In this document: one piece after another, positions 8,618 through 16,402 of the stretch | Layout of the letters: the number at the start of each line of letters is the position of its first letter | How positions within the stretch are numbered: position 1 is the stretch's first letter | Assembly: GCA_036488815.1 (NCBI GenBank) | Contig: DASXGX010000006.1 | Coordinates: 41,663-105,662 of the forward strand | DNA: 64,000 bases | DNA from: Roseiarcus sp036488815 | GTDB taxonomy: Bacteria; Pseudomonadota; Alphaproteobacteria; Rhizobiales; Beijerinckiaceae | Direction: 5' to 3' | The notes under the pieces: model-generated | The model's input: the letters and a program-made list of their open reading frames with translations, nothing else | Told to the model about the DNA's origin: nothing | The model's database searches: none | Translations under genes and position numbers: made by a program

Positions 8618-8921
8618 GAGGCATTTGGCTATGCGTCTTGTGCGACAGTCGCGTGACGGCGCGGGCGCCCGGAAGCGCCTCGAATTGATGACATCTGCGT
8701 ATCTCTCTCGCCTTCACCCGGTCTGCGATCAGCCGGCGCTGCAGGCGTTATGCGCGATCGAGGATGATCGCCGCTCCGGTGAAGCGCAGGATGTTGCTCG
8801 CGTTTTGCTCGACGCCGATCATCGCCAGGCCTCCCAGCGCCGAGTATTTGTAGCGCCGCGAGAAGCTCGTCGGCGATCGCCCCGCTGGAAGCTCGCGATA
8901 GATCGATCTCGCGCGAACCGG
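8618..8921. other. 304-base gap between the phn operon and the hydrolase
   Basis: Besides the Pho-box-like repeat, this gap contains one small minus-strand frame (8748-8822, 24 residues, MIGVEQNASNILRFTGAA...) with a good GGGAGG seven bases before its ATG. The frame is open further upstream without another start codon (codons for RSIYRELPAGRSPTSFSRRYKY), so it could be the tail of a decayed gene. I recognise no family in it. Confidence 0.3.
8641..8660 (-). promoter_or_regulatory. Candidate Pho box upstream of phnC
   Basis: On the minus strand the repeat CCGTCACGCGA-CTGTCGC resembles two PhoB half-sites (CTGTCAT-like) with the expected 11-base period. A third GTCAT lies at 8688-8692 but out of phase. 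The box lies only 24 bases from the phnC start codon, which would leave almost no 5' leader, so the assignment is weak. A phosphate-controlled phn operon is well established in other bacteria; the site itself is inference. Confidence 0.3.
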
Positions 8922-9911
8922 TCAGCCAAAACGCCGGCGGCGCCACTCGATCAGCTTGGCGCTCACCTCGTCCGCTCGCTCTTCCTGCGTCCAATGGCCG
9001 CAGCCGCGCACGAGATAGGTCTCGAGGTCAGGAATGAGGGCGTCCATCCCGCGCGTCGCCGAAGGCGGTTGGATCGCGTCGAGTTCCGCCATCACCATCA
9101 ACGCGGGAACACGGACGGTCCGATCCTGACCGGCCGAGCGCTGCCAATTTCCGGTGATGTTGCGATACCAGTTGAGGCCGCCTGTGAAGCCCGAGGCCTT
9201 GTAGGCGTCGACGAACACCTGCCGCTCTTCGGCCGTCATGATGGGGCGACGGGAATCCCGCGCGGGGTCGTAAGCCGCGGCGAGAGCGGGGAAATCGAGA
9301 TTGACGCCGACAGCCGCGCCGACGCCGGCGACCGCGCCTTCGGGGGGAGCGTCGCGCGGCCCGACCGGCGCGCGCAGAAAGCAGTCGAACACCTGGTCGA
9401 CATGCTGGGCGAACAGCCGGTCCGGCTCGTGGCTGTCCTGGAACTGCACGATGTACATGCGCTCGCCGTAACGCTTGCGCAGGATGGCGATCGGGTCGGC
9501 CGGCGGGCGAGGCAGATGTGGGGTGTTGAGGGCGACGACGCCGGCGACGCGGGCGGGGTGGCGCAGCGGCATCTCCCAGGCGACGAAGCCGCCCCAGTCG
9601 TGGCCGACGAAGATCGCCTTGTCGATGGCGAGCGCGTCGAGCAGGCCGGCGAGATCGCTGGTCAAATGCTCGATGGCGTAGGCGCCGACCTCCTCGGGCG
9701 CGTCGCTGCCGCCGAAGCCGCGCTGGTCCGGCGCGAGGACCCGGATGCCGGCCGCGTTCAGAGCCTTGATCTGGCGGCGCCAAGTAAAGGCGATCTCTGG
9801 CCAGCCGTGGAGCAGGATCACCGGCGGCTTGTCGTCCGCCGGACCGGCCTCATAGACGCGCAGCCGCACGCCGTTGACCGAGACGAAGCGGGCAGGTGGC
9901 ATTTCGAGCAT
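8922..9911 (-). CDS. Alpha/beta hydrolase, epoxide-hydrolase type
   Basis: Cytoplasmic alpha/beta-fold hydrolase of 329 residues related to soluble epoxide hydrolases. It has the oxyanion motif HGWP (about residues 35-38) and the nucleophile elbow GHDWGG, in which Asp replaces the Ser of esterases. The cap region follows, then VMAELDAI with a candidate acid and the catalytic His in RGCGHWTQEE near the C-terminus. The Asp nucleophile favours epoxide or haloalkane hydrolysis over ester hydrolysis. The gene stands alone, 36 bases downstream of the ParB-like gene on the same strand. Confidence 0.85.
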   Translation of the reverse strand: MLEMPPARFVSVNGVRLRVYEAGPADDKPPVILLHGWPEIAFTWRRQIKALNAAGIRVLAPDQRGFGGSDAPEEVGAYAIEHLTSDLAGLLDALAIDKAIFVGHDWGGFVAWEMPLRHPARVAGVVALNTPHLPRPPADPIAILRKRYGERMYIVQFQDSHEPDRLFAQHVDQVFDCFLRAPVGPRDAPPEGAVAGVGAAVGVNLDFPALAAAYDPARDSRRPIMTAEERQVFVDAYKASGFTGGLNWYRNITGNWQRSAGQDRTVRVPALMVMAELDAIQPPSATRGMDALIPDLETYLVRGCGHWTQEERADEVSAKLIEWRRRRFG

Positions 9912-9947
9912 CGCGATGCGTCTCCCCCGCCGCGCGCCGAGCGCGGA

Positions 9948-10661
9948 TCACGCCTCGTGCGGAACCTTCTCGGCCGTGTGATGCTTCGCTGCGTTCCTGC
10001 GCGCGTCGGCGCCGCTCTTGTCCGCGGTCTCGTCGGCCGGCGCATGGCGAGGCGCGCACCAGCCCGGCAGATAGCTCGCGTCCTGCGATTTGGCGAAGGC
10101 GAGCGCGGCGTCGAGCGCCTGGGCGAAGTCCTTGCGCACGTCCTTCGGCTTGATGCGCCGGCGCAGGAAGTCGGCCCAGACGAATTCAGAGAAAGGCGTC
10201 GAGTCCTTGGCGAAGCCGCCGACGTTGCGCAATTGGCCGGCGAGCGAGCGATAGGGGTCGTCCTCCATGTCGTCGATCGTCTTCGGCAGGTCCGAATAGG
10301 GGCATCGCCGGCCTTTGCCGTCGTAGGGATGGGTCCAGCCGTGGAAATCCATCATGTTCCAGAATTCGTCCGCCTCGAGTTTGTGAAAATCGGCGACGGG
10401 GGAGACGAACACGCTGTCGACGCCCTCCTCGTGGAGGGCGCGGGCGAGATGGTGATGGTCGATGAGGTAAAGGCGTTGGCTTGGCCCTATGACGACCGGC
10501 ACCATATGGTGCTCGAGAAACTCGGACAGCTTCTTGGGATTCTGCGCGCGCCAGCTCTTCCGCCTGTGTTCGACCTCGACCATCCCGAGGGTGATCTGGG
10601 TCGGCCGCAGGTCGAGGATGGGCGTCGCTCGCAAGGTGGGTTCGCTGAGGCGATAGTTCAT
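9948..10661 (-). CDS. ParB-like nuclease-domain protein
   Basis: A 237-residue protein starting MNYRLSEPTLRATPILDLRPTQITLGMVEVEHRRK. The N-terminal half matches the ParB-like (ParBc_2) family, with the motif LIDHHHLARALHEEGVDSVFV at about residues 65-85. The C-terminal tail is charged and low in complexity. It is not a chromosome-partition ParB: no partner ParA and no clear HTH. The role is unknown. It is transcribed away from leuS. The frame could be read much further upstream through the leuS antisense strand, but the start at 10661 fits the family. Confidence 0.75.
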   Translation of the reverse strand: MNYRLSEPTLRATPILDLRPTQITLGMVEVEHRRKSWRAQNPKKLSEFLEHHMVPVVIGPSQRLYLIDHHHLARALHEEGVDSVFVSPVADFHKLEADEFWNMMDFHGWTHPYDGKGRRCPYSDLPKTIDDMEDDPYRSLAGQLRNVGGFAKDSTPFSEFVWADFLRRRIKPKDVRKDFAQALDAALAFAKSQDASYLPGWCAPRHAPADETADKSGADARRNAAKHHTAEKVPHEA

Positions 10662-10724
10662 TGAGTTTCCCAATGTTTGGCGGCGCGGGGCGAGTGACAC
10701 GAGGATGTCGCAATCGACTTTGGC

Positions 10725-10785
10725 GGTCAAATCGAGCCGGCGACGCCAGGAGGCGGCTTTCCCGAGGACCCGGACCGATTTGACC
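10725..10785. repeat. Perfect 10-base inverted repeat in the leuS leader
   Basis: GGTCAAATCG (10725-10734) is matched exactly by CGATTTGACC (10776-10785), with a 41-base GC-rich spacer. It lies 68 bases before the leuS ATG, between the divergent ParB-like gene and leuS. It could form a long-range stem in the leader RNA or be a protein site. No T-box features are seen. Confidence 0.45.
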
Positions 10786-10853
10786 CCTTCGGCCAAATCA
10801 TGTTTTGTCGCCGCGTTTTGCCCAACGCTTTTCCCAACGAGACCCTTAGAGAC

Positions 10854-13499
10854 ATGCGGCCTGAGCGCTACAACGTCCGCGAATCCGAGCAGAAATGGCA
10901 GAAGGCGTGGGCGGACGAAGCCATCTTCGCCACCCGCAACGACGATCCGCGCCCCAAATATTATGTGCTCGAAATGTTCCCGTACCCGTCCGGGCGCATC
11001 CATATGGGGCATGTCCGCAATTACGCGATGGGCGACGTCGTGGCGCGCTACAAGCGGGCGCGCGGCTTCAATGTCCTGCATCCGATGGGGTGGGACGCGT
11101 TCGGCATGCCGGCTGAAAACGCGGCGATGCAGAACAAGACCCATCCCGCGAAATGGACCTACGCCAACATCGACACGATGCGCAGCCAGCTCAAGTCCAT
11201 GGGGCTGTCGCTCGATTGGGCGCGCGAGATCGCGACTTGCGATGCGAGCTATTACAAGCACCAGCAGAAGCTGTTCCTCGACTTTCTCGCCGCTGGTCTG
11301 GTCGCCCGCAAGAAATCGAAGGTCAATTGGGATCCGGTCGACAACACGGTGCTCGCCAACGAGCAGGTGGTGGACGGACGCGGCTGGCGGTCCGGCGCGC
11401 TGGTCGAGCAGCGCGAACTGACTCAGTGGTTCTTCAAGATCAGCGATTATTCCGAGGAATTGCTGGCTGGTCTCGATGGTCTCGACCGCTGGCCGGACAA
11501 GGTGCGCCTGATGCAGCGCAACTGGATCGGCCGGTCCGAAGGCATGCTGGTCCGCTTCGCCATCGACCCCGCCTCGCGCGGCGCACTGGCTGACGAACCG
11601 GGCTCGCGGGAACTCGAAATCTATACCACGCGCCCCGACACCCTGTTCGGCGCGAAGTTCATGGCCGTCGCGCCCGACCATCCGCTCGCGAGCGCCGCGG
11701 CGCGCCACGATTCCAAGCTCGCCGCCTTCATCGAGGAGTGCCGGCGGATGGGAACGTCCGTCGCCCTCATCGAGACGGCGGAGAAGAAGGGCTACGACAC
11801 CGGCCTCCGGGCGGTCCATCCGTTCGACCCGACCTGGCGGCTGCCCATCTATGTCGCGAATTTCATCCTGATGGACTACGGCACCGGCGCAATCTTCGGC
11901 TGCCCGGCGCACGATCAGCGCGACCTCGATTTCGTCAATGTCTACGGCCTCGGCGCGACGCCAGTCGTCTGCCCGCCCGGCGTCGATCCGGCGACCTTCA
12001 CCATCGACACGGTCGCCTACGACGGCGAGGGCGTGATGATCAACTCGCGCTTCCTCGATGGGTTGACGATCGACGCCGCCAAGCAGGAGGTCGCGCGCCG
12101 CCTCGAGGCGCAGACGCTCGGCAACGCGCCGCAGGGGCGCCGGCAGGTCAACTTCAAGCTGCGCGACTGGGGCATTTCGCGCCAGCGCTACTGGGGTTGC
12201 CCGATCCCGATCATCCACTGCGAGGCTTGCGGCGTCGTTCCCGTGCCGGAGAAGGACCTGCCGGTCAGATTGCCGGACGATGTCACCTTCGACGCGCCGG
12301 GCAATCCGCTCGACCGCCACCCGACCTGGAAGCACGTGACTTGCCCGCATTGCGGCGGCCCGGCGCGACGCGAAACCGACACGATGGACACCTTCGTCGA
12401 TTCGTCCTGGTATTTCGCCCGCTTCACAGACCCCTGGAACGCGGCGGCGCCGACGACTCGCGACATCGCCAATCATTGGCTGCCGGTCGACCAGTATATC
12501 GGCGGCGTCGAGCACGCGATTCTGCATCTCCTCTATTCCCGCTTCTTTACGCGCGCGATGCGCAAGTGCGGCCATCTCGACCTCGACGAGCCCTTCGCTG
12601 GGCTCTTCACCCAGGGCATGGTGGTGCACGAGACCTACCGCGACGCCGAAGGGCGATGGGTCGCGCCTTCTGAAGTGCGGATCGAGACGGACGTCGAGGG
12701 ACGGCGGGCCTTTGCGCTTCAGGGCGAGGCGCCGATCGAGATCGGCCCGATCGAGAAGATGTCGAAGTCCAAGCGCAACACGGTGGACCCCGACGAGATC
12801 ATCTCCAGCTACGGCGCCGATACGGCGCGCTGGTTCATGCTCTCCGATTCGCCCCCCGAGCGCGACGTGATCTGGACCGAGGCGGGCATCCAGGGCGCCT
12901 ATAAACAGACCCAGCGCCTGTGGCGGCTGGTCTGCGAAATCGAACGGGTCGTCGGCGCAGAGCGCCCGGCGCGGCCCGCCGCGTTTTCCGAGGCGGCGAC
13001 CAAGATTCGCCAGGCCGCGCACGGCGCTCTCGTCAAGATCGAGGACGAGATCGAGCGGTTGCGGTTCAACGTCTGTATCGCCACCGTCTACGAACTCGCA
13101 AACACGCTCTCCACGGCGGTCGGCGCGATCGAGGGGACGGACGTGCCGGACGACCTACGCTTCGCCTTCGCGGAGGCCGGCGACATTCTCGTCCATTGTT
13201 TCGCGCCGATGATGCCGCATCTGGCCGAGGAATGCTGGGAGGCGCTCGGCCACACGATGCTGGTGTCGCGCAGCCCATGGCCGGCGGCGGAACGGGAGCT
13301 GCTGGTCGCGACTCACATGACCCTGCCGGTCCAGGTTAACGGGCGCAAGCGGGCCGACCTGACGATCGAACGGGACGCGGATGCAAAAACCGTCGAGGCG
13401 GCGGCGCTTGCCCTCGACGCGGTGCGGCGCGCCATGGATAATAAGCCCGCCAAGAAGGTGATCGTCGTCCCGCAGAGGATCGTCAATGTCGTCGTTTAA
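10854..13499 (+). CDS. leuS: Leucyl-tRNA synthetase
   Basis: Class I aminoacyl-tRNA synthetase charging tRNA-Leu. The 881-residue protein starts MRPERYNVRESEQKWQKAW, the standard LeuRS start; the frame opens earlier at 10800 but those residues are not conserved. The HIGH-type motif is HMGH at residues 50-53 and KMSKS is at 635-639. The editing domain (FMAVAPDHPLA, with TGLRAVHPFDP and YGTGAIFGCPAHDQRD) and the zinc region (CEACGVVP...CPHCGG) are complete. The last 14 bases overlap lptE. Confidence 0.97.
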   Translation: MRPERYNVRESEQKWQKAWADEAIFATRNDDPRPKYYVLEMFPYPSGRIHMGHVRNYAMGDVVARYKRARGFNVLHPMGWDAFGMPAENAAMQNKTHPAKWTYANIDTMRSQLKSMGLSLDWAREIATCDASYYKHQQKLFLDFLAAGLVARKKSKVNWDPVDNTVLANEQVVDGRGWRSGALVEQRELTQWFFKISDYSEELLAGLDGLDRWPDKVRLMQRNWIGRSEGMLVRFAIDPASRGALADEPGSRELEIYTTRPDTLFGAKFMAVAPDHPLASAAARHDSKLAAFIEECRRMGTSVALIETAEKKGYDTGLRAVHPFDPTWRLPIYVANFILMDYGTGAIFGCPAHDQRDLDFVNVYGLGATPVVCPPGVDPATFTIDTVAYDGEGVMINSRFLDGLTIDAAKQEVARRLEAQTLGNAPQGRRQVNFKLRDWGISRQRYWGCPIPIIHCEACGVVPVPEKDLPVRLPDDVTFDAPGNPLDRHPTWKHVTCPHCGGPARRETDTMDTFVDSSWYFARFTDPWNAAAPTTRDIANHWLPVDQYIGGVEHAILHLLYSRFFTRAMRKCGHLDLDEPFAGLFTQGMVVHETYRDAEGRWVAPSEVRIETDVEGRRAFALQGEAPIEIGPIEKMSKSKRNTVDPDEIISSYGADTARWFMLSDSPPERDVIWTEAGIQGAYKQTQRLWRLVCEIERVVGAERPARPAAFSEAATKIRQAAHGALVKIEDEIERLRFNVCIATVYELANTLSTAVGAIEGTDVPDDLRFAFAEAGDILVHCFAPMMPHLAEECWEALGHTMLVSRSPWPAAERELLVATHMTLPVQVNGRKRADLTIERDADAKTVEAAALALDAVRRAMDNKPAKKVIVVPQRIVNVVV

Positions 13500-13995
13500 C
13501 CGCGCCCGCGGCGCTGCCGCGCTGTTGATGGCCCTGGGTCTTGGGGGGTGCTTCCAGCCTCTTTACAGCGAGGCGGCCCATCCCGGCCTTGTCGCGGAGC
13601 TCCGCGAGGTCGAAGTTGCGCCGATCAAGGACCGCATCGGCCACTACCTCGGCGATGATCTCATCTCCAGGCTGAACGGGACCGGCGAGACGCCGCAGGC
13701 CAAATATCGCCTCGTGGTGACGATGAGCGTCTCGTCGCAGACGCCGACGATCGAGTCGCAGATCAACGCCGCAGACGCCGCCACCGTCATCGGCAAGGCG
13801 CACTTCAAGCTGACCAAGATCGACGGCGGCGCCGTCATCTATGAAAACGACGCGACCTCCGCCGCGGTCTACGACCGCTCGCTGGACGGCTTCGCCAATC
13901 TGCGGGCCAGCCGGGACGCCGAAATCCGGATCTCCCGCGCGCTGGCCGACGAAATCGAAACGCGCGTCGCCGCCGCGCTCACCGTCAAGAGCTGA
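13486..13995 (+). CDS. lptE: LPS-assembly lipoprotein LptE
   Basis: Outer-membrane lipoprotein that plugs the LptD barrel for lipopolysaccharide export. The 169-residue protein has a signal peptide ending in the lipobox LGLGGC, with Cys22 as the lipidated residue, followed by FQPLYSE, a hallmark of alphaproteobacterial LptE. It overlaps the end of leuS by 14 bases, the usual gene order in this class. holA (DNA polymerase III delta), which often follows, is absent here. Confidence 0.9.
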   Translation: MSSFNRARGAAALLMALGLGGCFQPLYSEAAHPGLVAELREVEVAPIKDRIGHYLGDDLISRLNGTGETPQAKYRLVVTMSVSSQTPTIESQINAADAATVIGKAHFKLTKIDGGAVIYENDATSAAVYDRSLDGFANLRASRDAEIRISRALADEIETRVAAALTVKS

Positions 13996-14045
13996 TTCCC
14001 GGCTTTTCGTCTCAGGTCTGGCGCCTCCTCTCATGGGAGCCCCCG

Positions 14046-14579
14046 ATGCCGCGCCTCTTCACCGGACTTGAAGTGCCCGCCGACGCCGCCGCCGCATTGG
14101 CGAACGCGCGCGGCGGCGTGCACGGCGCGCGCTGGATCGAGCCCAGCGACTATCACGTGACGCTGCGCTTCATCGGCGACGTCGATATGCGGGCGGCGCG
14201 CGAGATCGTTGCGACGCTAGCCGAAATCGACCGTGCGCCCGTCACGATCCGCTTCGAGGGCCTGGGCTGGTTCGGCGGCGACAAGCCGCGCGCCATCGTC
14301 GCCCGCATCAAGCCCGATACGGCCCTGATGGAATTGCAGGCCGAGCACGAGCGACGGTTGCGGCGGATCGGGCTGCCGCCCGACCCGCGCAACTTCACCC
14401 CACATGTCACGCTGGCGCGCCTGCGCTCGGTCGGCCCCGCCGCCGTGGCCGACTATTTGACGACGCGCGGCGCCCTCGCAGCGCCCTCGTTCGAGGGGAT
14501 CCGTTTCGTGCTCTATTCCGCACGCGACTCGGTCGGCGGCGGCCCTTATGTGGTCGAAGCCGCCTATCCCTTGGAGTGA
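14046..14579 (+). CDS. thpR: RNA 2',3'-cyclic phosphodiesterase (2H family)
   Basis: LigT/ThpR-type 2H phosphoesterase that opens 2',3'-cyclic phosphates. The 177-residue protein carries both HxTx motifs: HVTL with His37 and Thr39, and HVTL with His120 and Thr122. Length and the opening MPRLFTGLEVP are typical. Its stop codon sits within four bases of the P450 frame, so the two genes may be co-transcribed. Confidence 0.92.
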   Translation: MPRLFTGLEVPADAAAALANARGGVHGARWIEPSDYHVTLRFIGDVDMRAAREIVATLAEIDRAPVTIRFEGLGWFGGDKPRAIVARIKPDTALMELQAEHERRLRRIGLPPDPRNFTPHVTLARLRSVGPAAVADYLTTRGALAAPSFEGIRFVLYSARDSVGGGPYVVEAAYPLE

Positions 14580-14587
14580 GGTCCGCG

Positions 14588-15823
14588 ATGGCTGCCGAAA
14601 TCGACGTCGCAGGCCGTCGGGTCCGGCTCGATCCGCGCGATCCCCAATTCTTCCAAGATCCCTATCCGGCCTATGACGCGATCCGCGCCGCGGCGCCGGC
14701 GTTTTTCTGGGAGGATTACGGTTTCTGGTGCTTTGCCGGCTATGCGGAGGTGGCGGCGCTGCTGCGCGACCGGCGCTTCGGGCGGCAAATTCTCCATGTG
14801 ATGAGCCGGGAGCGCCTCGGCTGGCCGGAGCCGCCCGAACATCTCGAACCCTTCAACGCGATTGAGCGCCGTTCCCTGCTCGAACTCGAGCCGCCCGCGC
14901 ACACGAGGCTGCGTTCGCTCGTCAATCGCGCCTTTCTCTCGCGGCAGGTCGAACGGCTCGCCCCGCGGATCGCCGAACTTGCGAACCGACTGATCGACGC
15001 GTTCGCGGCGCGGGGCGAAGCGGAACTGATCGGCGAATTCGCGACGACGATCCCCATCGCGGTGATCGCTGAGCTGATCGGCGTCCCCGTGGAGATGGCG
15101 CCGCGGCTGTTGGAATGGTCGCATCGCATGGTGGCGATGTACCAATTCGGCGTCACCCGCGCGGTCGAGGAGGGCGCTGCGGCGGCTTCGAGCGAATTTG
15201 CCGCCTTTCTACGCGAGATGATCGCCGCGCGCCGCGCGGAGCCGCGCGACGACCTGATAAGCAGGCTGATCGCGGCGGAAGGCGACGGCGGGCGCCTCAG
15301 CGCCGACGAGATGGTTTCGACCTGCGTGCTGCTGCTCAATGCCGGCCACGAGGCGACGGTCCATGGCCTCGGCAACGGCGTCAAGGCGCTGTTGGAGAGT
15401 AAGCTCGACCTTGCCGCCGCTTTCGCCGACGCGGCCGCGACCGAGGCGACCGTCGAAGAGCTGCTGCGCTTCGACGCGCCGCTACACCTCTTCACGCGCT
15501 ACACCCTGGAGGACGTCGAGATCGCCGGGCTGAAGCTCGCGCAGGGCGATCGAATCGGCCTTTTGCTCGGCGCCGCCAACCGGGACCCGAAAGCCTTCGC
15601 GGCGCCCGCTCGCCTCGATCCGCGCCGAACTCCCAATCCTCATGTCGCCTTCGGGGCGGGGATCCACTTTTGCGTCGGCGCGCCGCTCGCCCGGCTGGAA
15701 ATGCGGGTGGCGCTGCCAATCCTCGTCGAGCGTCTGCCAGGTCTCAGGCTCGCGAAAGCGCCACGCTATCGCGACGCGTTTCATTTCCACGGGCTCGAAG
15801 CTTTGAAAGTCGCATGGGATTAA
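14588..15823 (+). CDS. Cytochrome P450
   Basis: Soluble bacterial P450 monooxygenase of 411 residues from the ATG at 14588; a GTG at 14576 overlapping the thpR stop is an alternative. The I-helix motif is LLNAGHEATVHGLGNG (oxygen-activating A/G-x-x-T region). The K-helix ExxR is EELLRFD. The heme loop is FGAGIHFCVGAPLARLE, with Cys362 as the iron ligand. No membrane anchor is present. No ferredoxin or reductase gene is adjacent, so redox partners and substrate cannot be inferred. Confidence 0.93.
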   Translation: MAAEIDVAGRRVRLDPRDPQFFQDPYPAYDAIRAAAPAFFWEDYGFWCFAGYAEVAALLRDRRFGRQILHVMSRERLGWPEPPEHLEPFNAIERRSLLELEPPAHTRLRSLVNRAFLSRQVERLAPRIAELANRLIDAFAARGEAELIGEFATTIPIAVIAELIGVPVEMAPRLLEWSHRMVAMYQFGVTRAVEEGAAAASSEFAAFLREMIAARRAEPRDDLISRLIAAEGDGGRLSADEMVSTCVLLLNAGHEATVHGLGNGVKALLESKLDLAAAFADAAATEATVEELLRFDAPLHLFTRYTLEDVEIAGLKLAQGDRIGLLLGAANRDPKAFAAPARLDPRRTPNPHVAFGAGIHFCVGAPLARLEMRVALPILVERLPGLRLAKAPRYRDAFHFHGLEALKVAWD

Positions 15824-15846
15824 GCTTAACTCGCCGATATTGCGTA

Positions 15847-15874
15847 ATGACAATTCGTAGACTTGACGTATAGT
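15847..15874 (+). promoter_or_regulatory. Sigma-70-like promoter
   Basis: ATGACA (15847-15852) and TATAGT (15869-15874) are separated by 16 bases and each match the consensus at five of six positions. Transcription would begin near 15881. An AGGAGG ribosome site (15890-15895) and the ATG at 15902 follow. Confidence 0.5.
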
Positions 15875-15901
15875 TTCTGGCCCGTGGCGAGGAGGTCGGT
15901 G

Positions 15902-16402
15902 ATGGAAGCGGCAAGCGAAACCGAAACCCTGAAGGCGCAACTCCCGAGAGCGCTGCCGGCGTCCGTGACGCCCACATCTACTTCGATGTCGGCTGCGAGC
16001 GCCGCCAAGCTCGAGGCGGCCGGTGAGATCGACCACAATCCGATCTTCGAGGCCCTGGTCACGCCGGACGAGGATATCAGCGGGCTCGTCGCTTACTCCA
16101 TATATAAGCAGAACAAGCGCGCGTGGCTCGACGATTTCATTAAAGCGACGGGCCGCGGACCGACGGAAGCGGAATCGCGCGCGTATATCATCGGCGAAAG
16201 CACCGAACGGCGCCTCAATACCTATCGCCACCTTGCGGCGTCCACGCTCGCGGGGCAGGGACCCCGCGCCCTCGGCCGAGGGTTGGTCGGCAAGGCCAAT
16301 TCGCTCACGAGCGCGCTCTGGGCCCTGGTGATCGTCATCGTCGCGGTGGCGGTGTTGGCGGTCGCGATGCACGGGGGGGTGCTGGGCGGCGGCGCCAAGT
16401 AG
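15902..16402 (+). CDS. Hypothetical protein with a single C-terminal membrane anchor
   Basis: A 166-residue protein that I do not recognise. The N-terminal half is soluble (EIDHNPIFEALVTPDEDISGLVAYSIYKQNKRAWLDDF, then a helix with ESRAYIIGESTERRLNTYRHLA). The C-terminus has one strong transmembrane helix (ALWALVIVIVAVAVLAVAM) and a Gly-rich end. This tail-anchored layout puts the soluble part in the cytoplasm. The start is chosen for its AGGAGG six bases upstream. Its stop abuts the convergent helicase gene. Confidence 0.7.
   Translation: MEAASETETLKAQLPRALPASVTPTSTSMSAASAAKLEAAGEIDHNPIFEALVTPDEDISGLVAYSIYKQNKRAWLDDFIKATGRGPTEAESRAYIIGESTERRLNTYRHLAASTLAGQGPRALGRGLVGKANSLTSALWALVIVIVAVAVLAVAMHGGVLGGGAK

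Noticed and set aside
10662..10853. T-box leader for leuS
   Set aside because: No T-box core sequence or specifier loop is visible, and T-boxes are not expected in this class.
9948..13022. A 1024-residue minus-strand open frame covering the ParB-like gene and most of leuS
   Set aside because: Only the last 237 residues look like a protein family; the rest is antisense to leuS, whose coding evidence (HMGH, KMSKS, zinc motifs) is decisive. High GC keeps antisense frames open.
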